This document shows positions 6,955 to 8,035 of a DNA stretch of 8,035 nucleotides, piece by piece; position 1 is the first letter of the stretch, and each line of letters starts with the position of its first letter. Source of the DNA: JANRKT01 sp033763355 (lineage in GTDB: Bacteria; Bacteroidota; Bacteroidia; Chitinophagales; Chitinophagaceae); the NCBI GenBank assembly GCA_033763355.1, contig JANRKT010000272.1, forward strand, positions 1 through 8,035, in the 5' to 3' direction. The position numbers and the translations under genes are program-made. The notes below the pieces were generated by a model. It searched no databases, was not told where the DNA came from, and saw nothing but the letters and a program-made list of their open reading frames with translations.

Positions 6955-7311
6955 ATGCAGAATTACGAATTGATGGTGATTTTTACCCCTGTTCTGAGCG
7001 AAGAGGAATACAAAGCGGCTCAGAAAAAATACGTGGATTTCATCAAAGAACACAAAGGTGAAATTGTACACGAAAATCCCTGGGGGTTGAAGTCACTGGC
7101 GTTTCCCATCCAGAAAAAGACCACCGGTCTTTACTGGGTAATGGAATACAAAGCGCCATCCGACATTAATGAGAAGTTGAAAATCCAGCTTCTCCGTGAC
7201 GAGCACATGCTTCGCCACATCATCATTAAACTCGATAAATACGCCGTCGAGTACAATGGCAAAAAGAGAAGCGGCGTACCAACAGGAACCGAAAAAGCAG
7301 TGGGGGCATAA
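6955..7311 (+). CDS. rpsF: 30S ribosomal protein S6
   Basis: S6 is a small-subunit protein that pairs with S18 on the central domain of 16S rRNA (platform). The 118-residue product begins MQNYELMVIFTPVLSEEEY, the first strand and helix of the S6 ferredoxin-like fold. It shows the conserved WGLKSLAFPI (43-52), TTGLYWVMEYKA (56-67) and the C-terminal LRDEHMLRHIIIKL (80-93). A polar tail of about 20 residues follows, as is common in this phylum. The leader has AGGGA (6947-6951) only three bases before the ATG, too close for a standard Shine-Dalgarno site. It is the first gene of the operon, three bases before rpsR. I saw no clear S6:S18-binding hairpin in the short leader. Confidence 0.97.
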   Translation: MQNYELMVIFTPVLSEEEYKAAQKKYVDFIKEHKGEIVHENPWGLKSLAFPIQKKTTGLYWVMEYKAPSDINEKLKIQLLRDEHMLRHIIIKLDKYAVEYNGKKRSGVPTGTEKAVGA

Positions 7312-7314
7312 ATC

Positions 7315-7581
7315 ATGGCAAAACCAAATGAAATTAAATACCTCACGGCCATAAAAACTGAAAAGCGTCAGAAGAAATTCTGCCGTTTCAAGAAATACGG
7401 CATCAGGTACATTGATTACAAAGACGCCGAGTTCCTGAAAAAATTCCTGAACGAGCAGGGTAAATTATTGCCCAGGCGTATTACCGGAAACTCGCTGAAA
7501 TACCAGCGGAAGGTGTCTGAAGCGGTAAAAAGGGCAAGGCAAATGGCTATATTGCCTTATGTAACTGATTTAATGAAATAA
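7315..7581 (+). CDS. rpsR: 30S ribosomal protein S18
   Basis: S18 binds the 16S rRNA central domain together with S6. The 88-residue product carries the family core: KKFCRFKKYGIRYIDYKD (20-37), FLNEQGKLLPRRITG (44-58) and NSLKYQRKVSEAVKRARQMA (59-78), ending with ILPYV. The usual TGTS turn reads TGNS, a mild variant. There is a single cysteine (C23), so this is not a zinc-ribbon form. The start codon lies three bases after the rpsF stop, so translation is probably coupled. The protein is very basic and of normal length. Confidence 0.97.
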   Translation: MAKPNEIKYLTAIKTEKRQKKFCRFKKYGIRYIDYKDAEFLKKFLNEQGKLLPRRITGNSLKYQRKVSEAVKRARQMAILPYVTDLMK

Positions 7582-7605
7582 GATTTAGTAACCTTCCCTA
7601 ATTCC

Positions 7606-7654
7606 GCTGCCTGAGGCAGTAGATGACAGTCTTGGTCTGAAAAGATTGGGCGCC
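7606..7654 (+). other. Structured spacer between rpsR and rplI (tandem hairpins)
   Basis: The 92-base gap holds CTGCC-TGA-GGCAG (7607-7619), then CAGTCTT (7627-7633) pairing with AAGATTG (7642-7648) across an eight-base loop with one G-U pair, then the palindrome GGCGCC (7649-7654). An A-rich stretch leads to the rplI ATG at 7674. No U-run follows the hairpins, so they are not a typical intrinsic terminator. They may tune rplI translation, mark an RNA-processing site or lower readthrough. I see no good internal promoter. Confidence 0.35.
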
Positions 7655-7673
7655 GGGAACTAAAAAAACAAAC

Positions 7674-8035
7674 ATGCAGATCATCTTAATTCAGGATGTA
7701 AACAACCTGGGTGGTACTAATGAAGTAGTAAATGTAAAAAACGGGTATGCCCGGAATTTTCTCATCCCGCAAAAGCTGGCTGTTGAAGCCAGCCCTTCCA
7801 ACCTGAAACAGCTTGAAGAGCGGCTGAAACAGGTAAAGAAAAAAGAAGAGAAACTCCTCGCTGAAATTAACCAGGTAATTGATAAGCTGAAAGAAGGCGC
7901 AATAAAAATCGGCGCTAAAACCGGCACCTCCGGGAAAATTTTCGGAAGTGTTACCACAGTTCAGATTGCCCGTGCTATACGCGACCAGAAGGGTTATGAA
8001 ATTGACCGCCGCCGCATCCAGATACTGGATGATGT
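7674..8035 (+). CDS. rplI: 50S ribosomal protein L9 (C-terminus cut by window edge)
   Basis: L9 is a large-subunit protein with two rRNA-binding domains joined by a long helix, projecting near the L1 stalk and helping maintain reading frame. About 120 of the usual 147-150 residues are visible. The N-terminal domain has MQIILIQDVNNLG, VVNVKNGYARNFLIP (18-32) and KLAVEAS. A charged helix rich in Lys and Glu spans about 41-75. The C-terminal domain begins around KEGAIKIGAKTGTSGKIFGSVT (73-94), and the frame is still open at the right edge. The ATG at 7674 is chosen because MQ(I/V)IL is the standard L9 start. It is the third gene of the S6-S18-L9 operon, set apart from rpsR by the structured spacer. 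Confidence 0.96.
   Translation, partial: MQIILIQDVNNLGGTNEVVNVKNGYARNFLIPQKLAVEASPSNLKQLEERLKQVKKKEEKLLAEINQVIDKLKEGAIKIGAKTGTSGKIFGSVTTVQIARAIRDQKGYEIDRRRIQILDD

Noticed and set aside
7607..7619. Intrinsic terminator after rpsR
   Set aside because: The stem is only five base pairs and no T-run follows; the L9 gene continues the operon.

Overview
The window looks like ordinary chromosomal DNA from a member of the Bacteroidota, most likely near the Chitinophagaceae. Three things suggest this. The gene starts lack well-placed Shine-Dalgarno sequences. A perfect Bacteroidota-type promoter (TTG, 19 bases, TACCTTTG) precedes rpsF. The partial outer-membrane protein, HtpG and S6/S18/L9 all resemble that phylum. 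The placement comes from protein and promoter style, not from a database search.

Layout, left to right. (1) Bases 1-1031, minus strand: N-terminal two thirds or so of an exported outer-membrane beta-barrel protein, probably OmpA-family, running off the left edge. (2) 1032-1228: a divergent promoter region. (3) 1229-3907, plus strand: a long-chain polyprenyl diphosphate synthase followed 12 bases later by recJ. (4) 3899-4439, minus strand: a Uma2-type PD-(D/E)XK nuclease-fold gene split by one extra A in a run of eight. Its end overlaps the end of recJ tail to tail. (5) 4467-6317, minus strand: htpG (Hsp90), just upstream of the Uma2 gene. (6) 6427-6735, minus strand: a small cysteine-rich lipoprotein with a striking CxCCGGWW motif. 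(7) 6736-6954: a divergent control region holding the strong rpsF promoter. (8) 6955-8035, plus strand: rpsF, rpsR and the start of rplI, a ribosomal-protein operon cut by the right edge.

The genes form four or five separate transcription units and no single pathway: isoprenoid (quinone tail) synthesis, DNA repair, protein folding, ribosome building and cell-envelope proteins. I see no mobile element, CRISPR array, tRNA, rRNA or defence island. The best leads are the lipoprotein of unknown function, the single-base frameshift in the Uma2 gene, an inverted repeat plus palindrome just upstream of htpG, and a structured 92-base spacer before rplI. I did not find a convincing new multi-gene system. 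No gene-free stretch exceeds about 220 bases.
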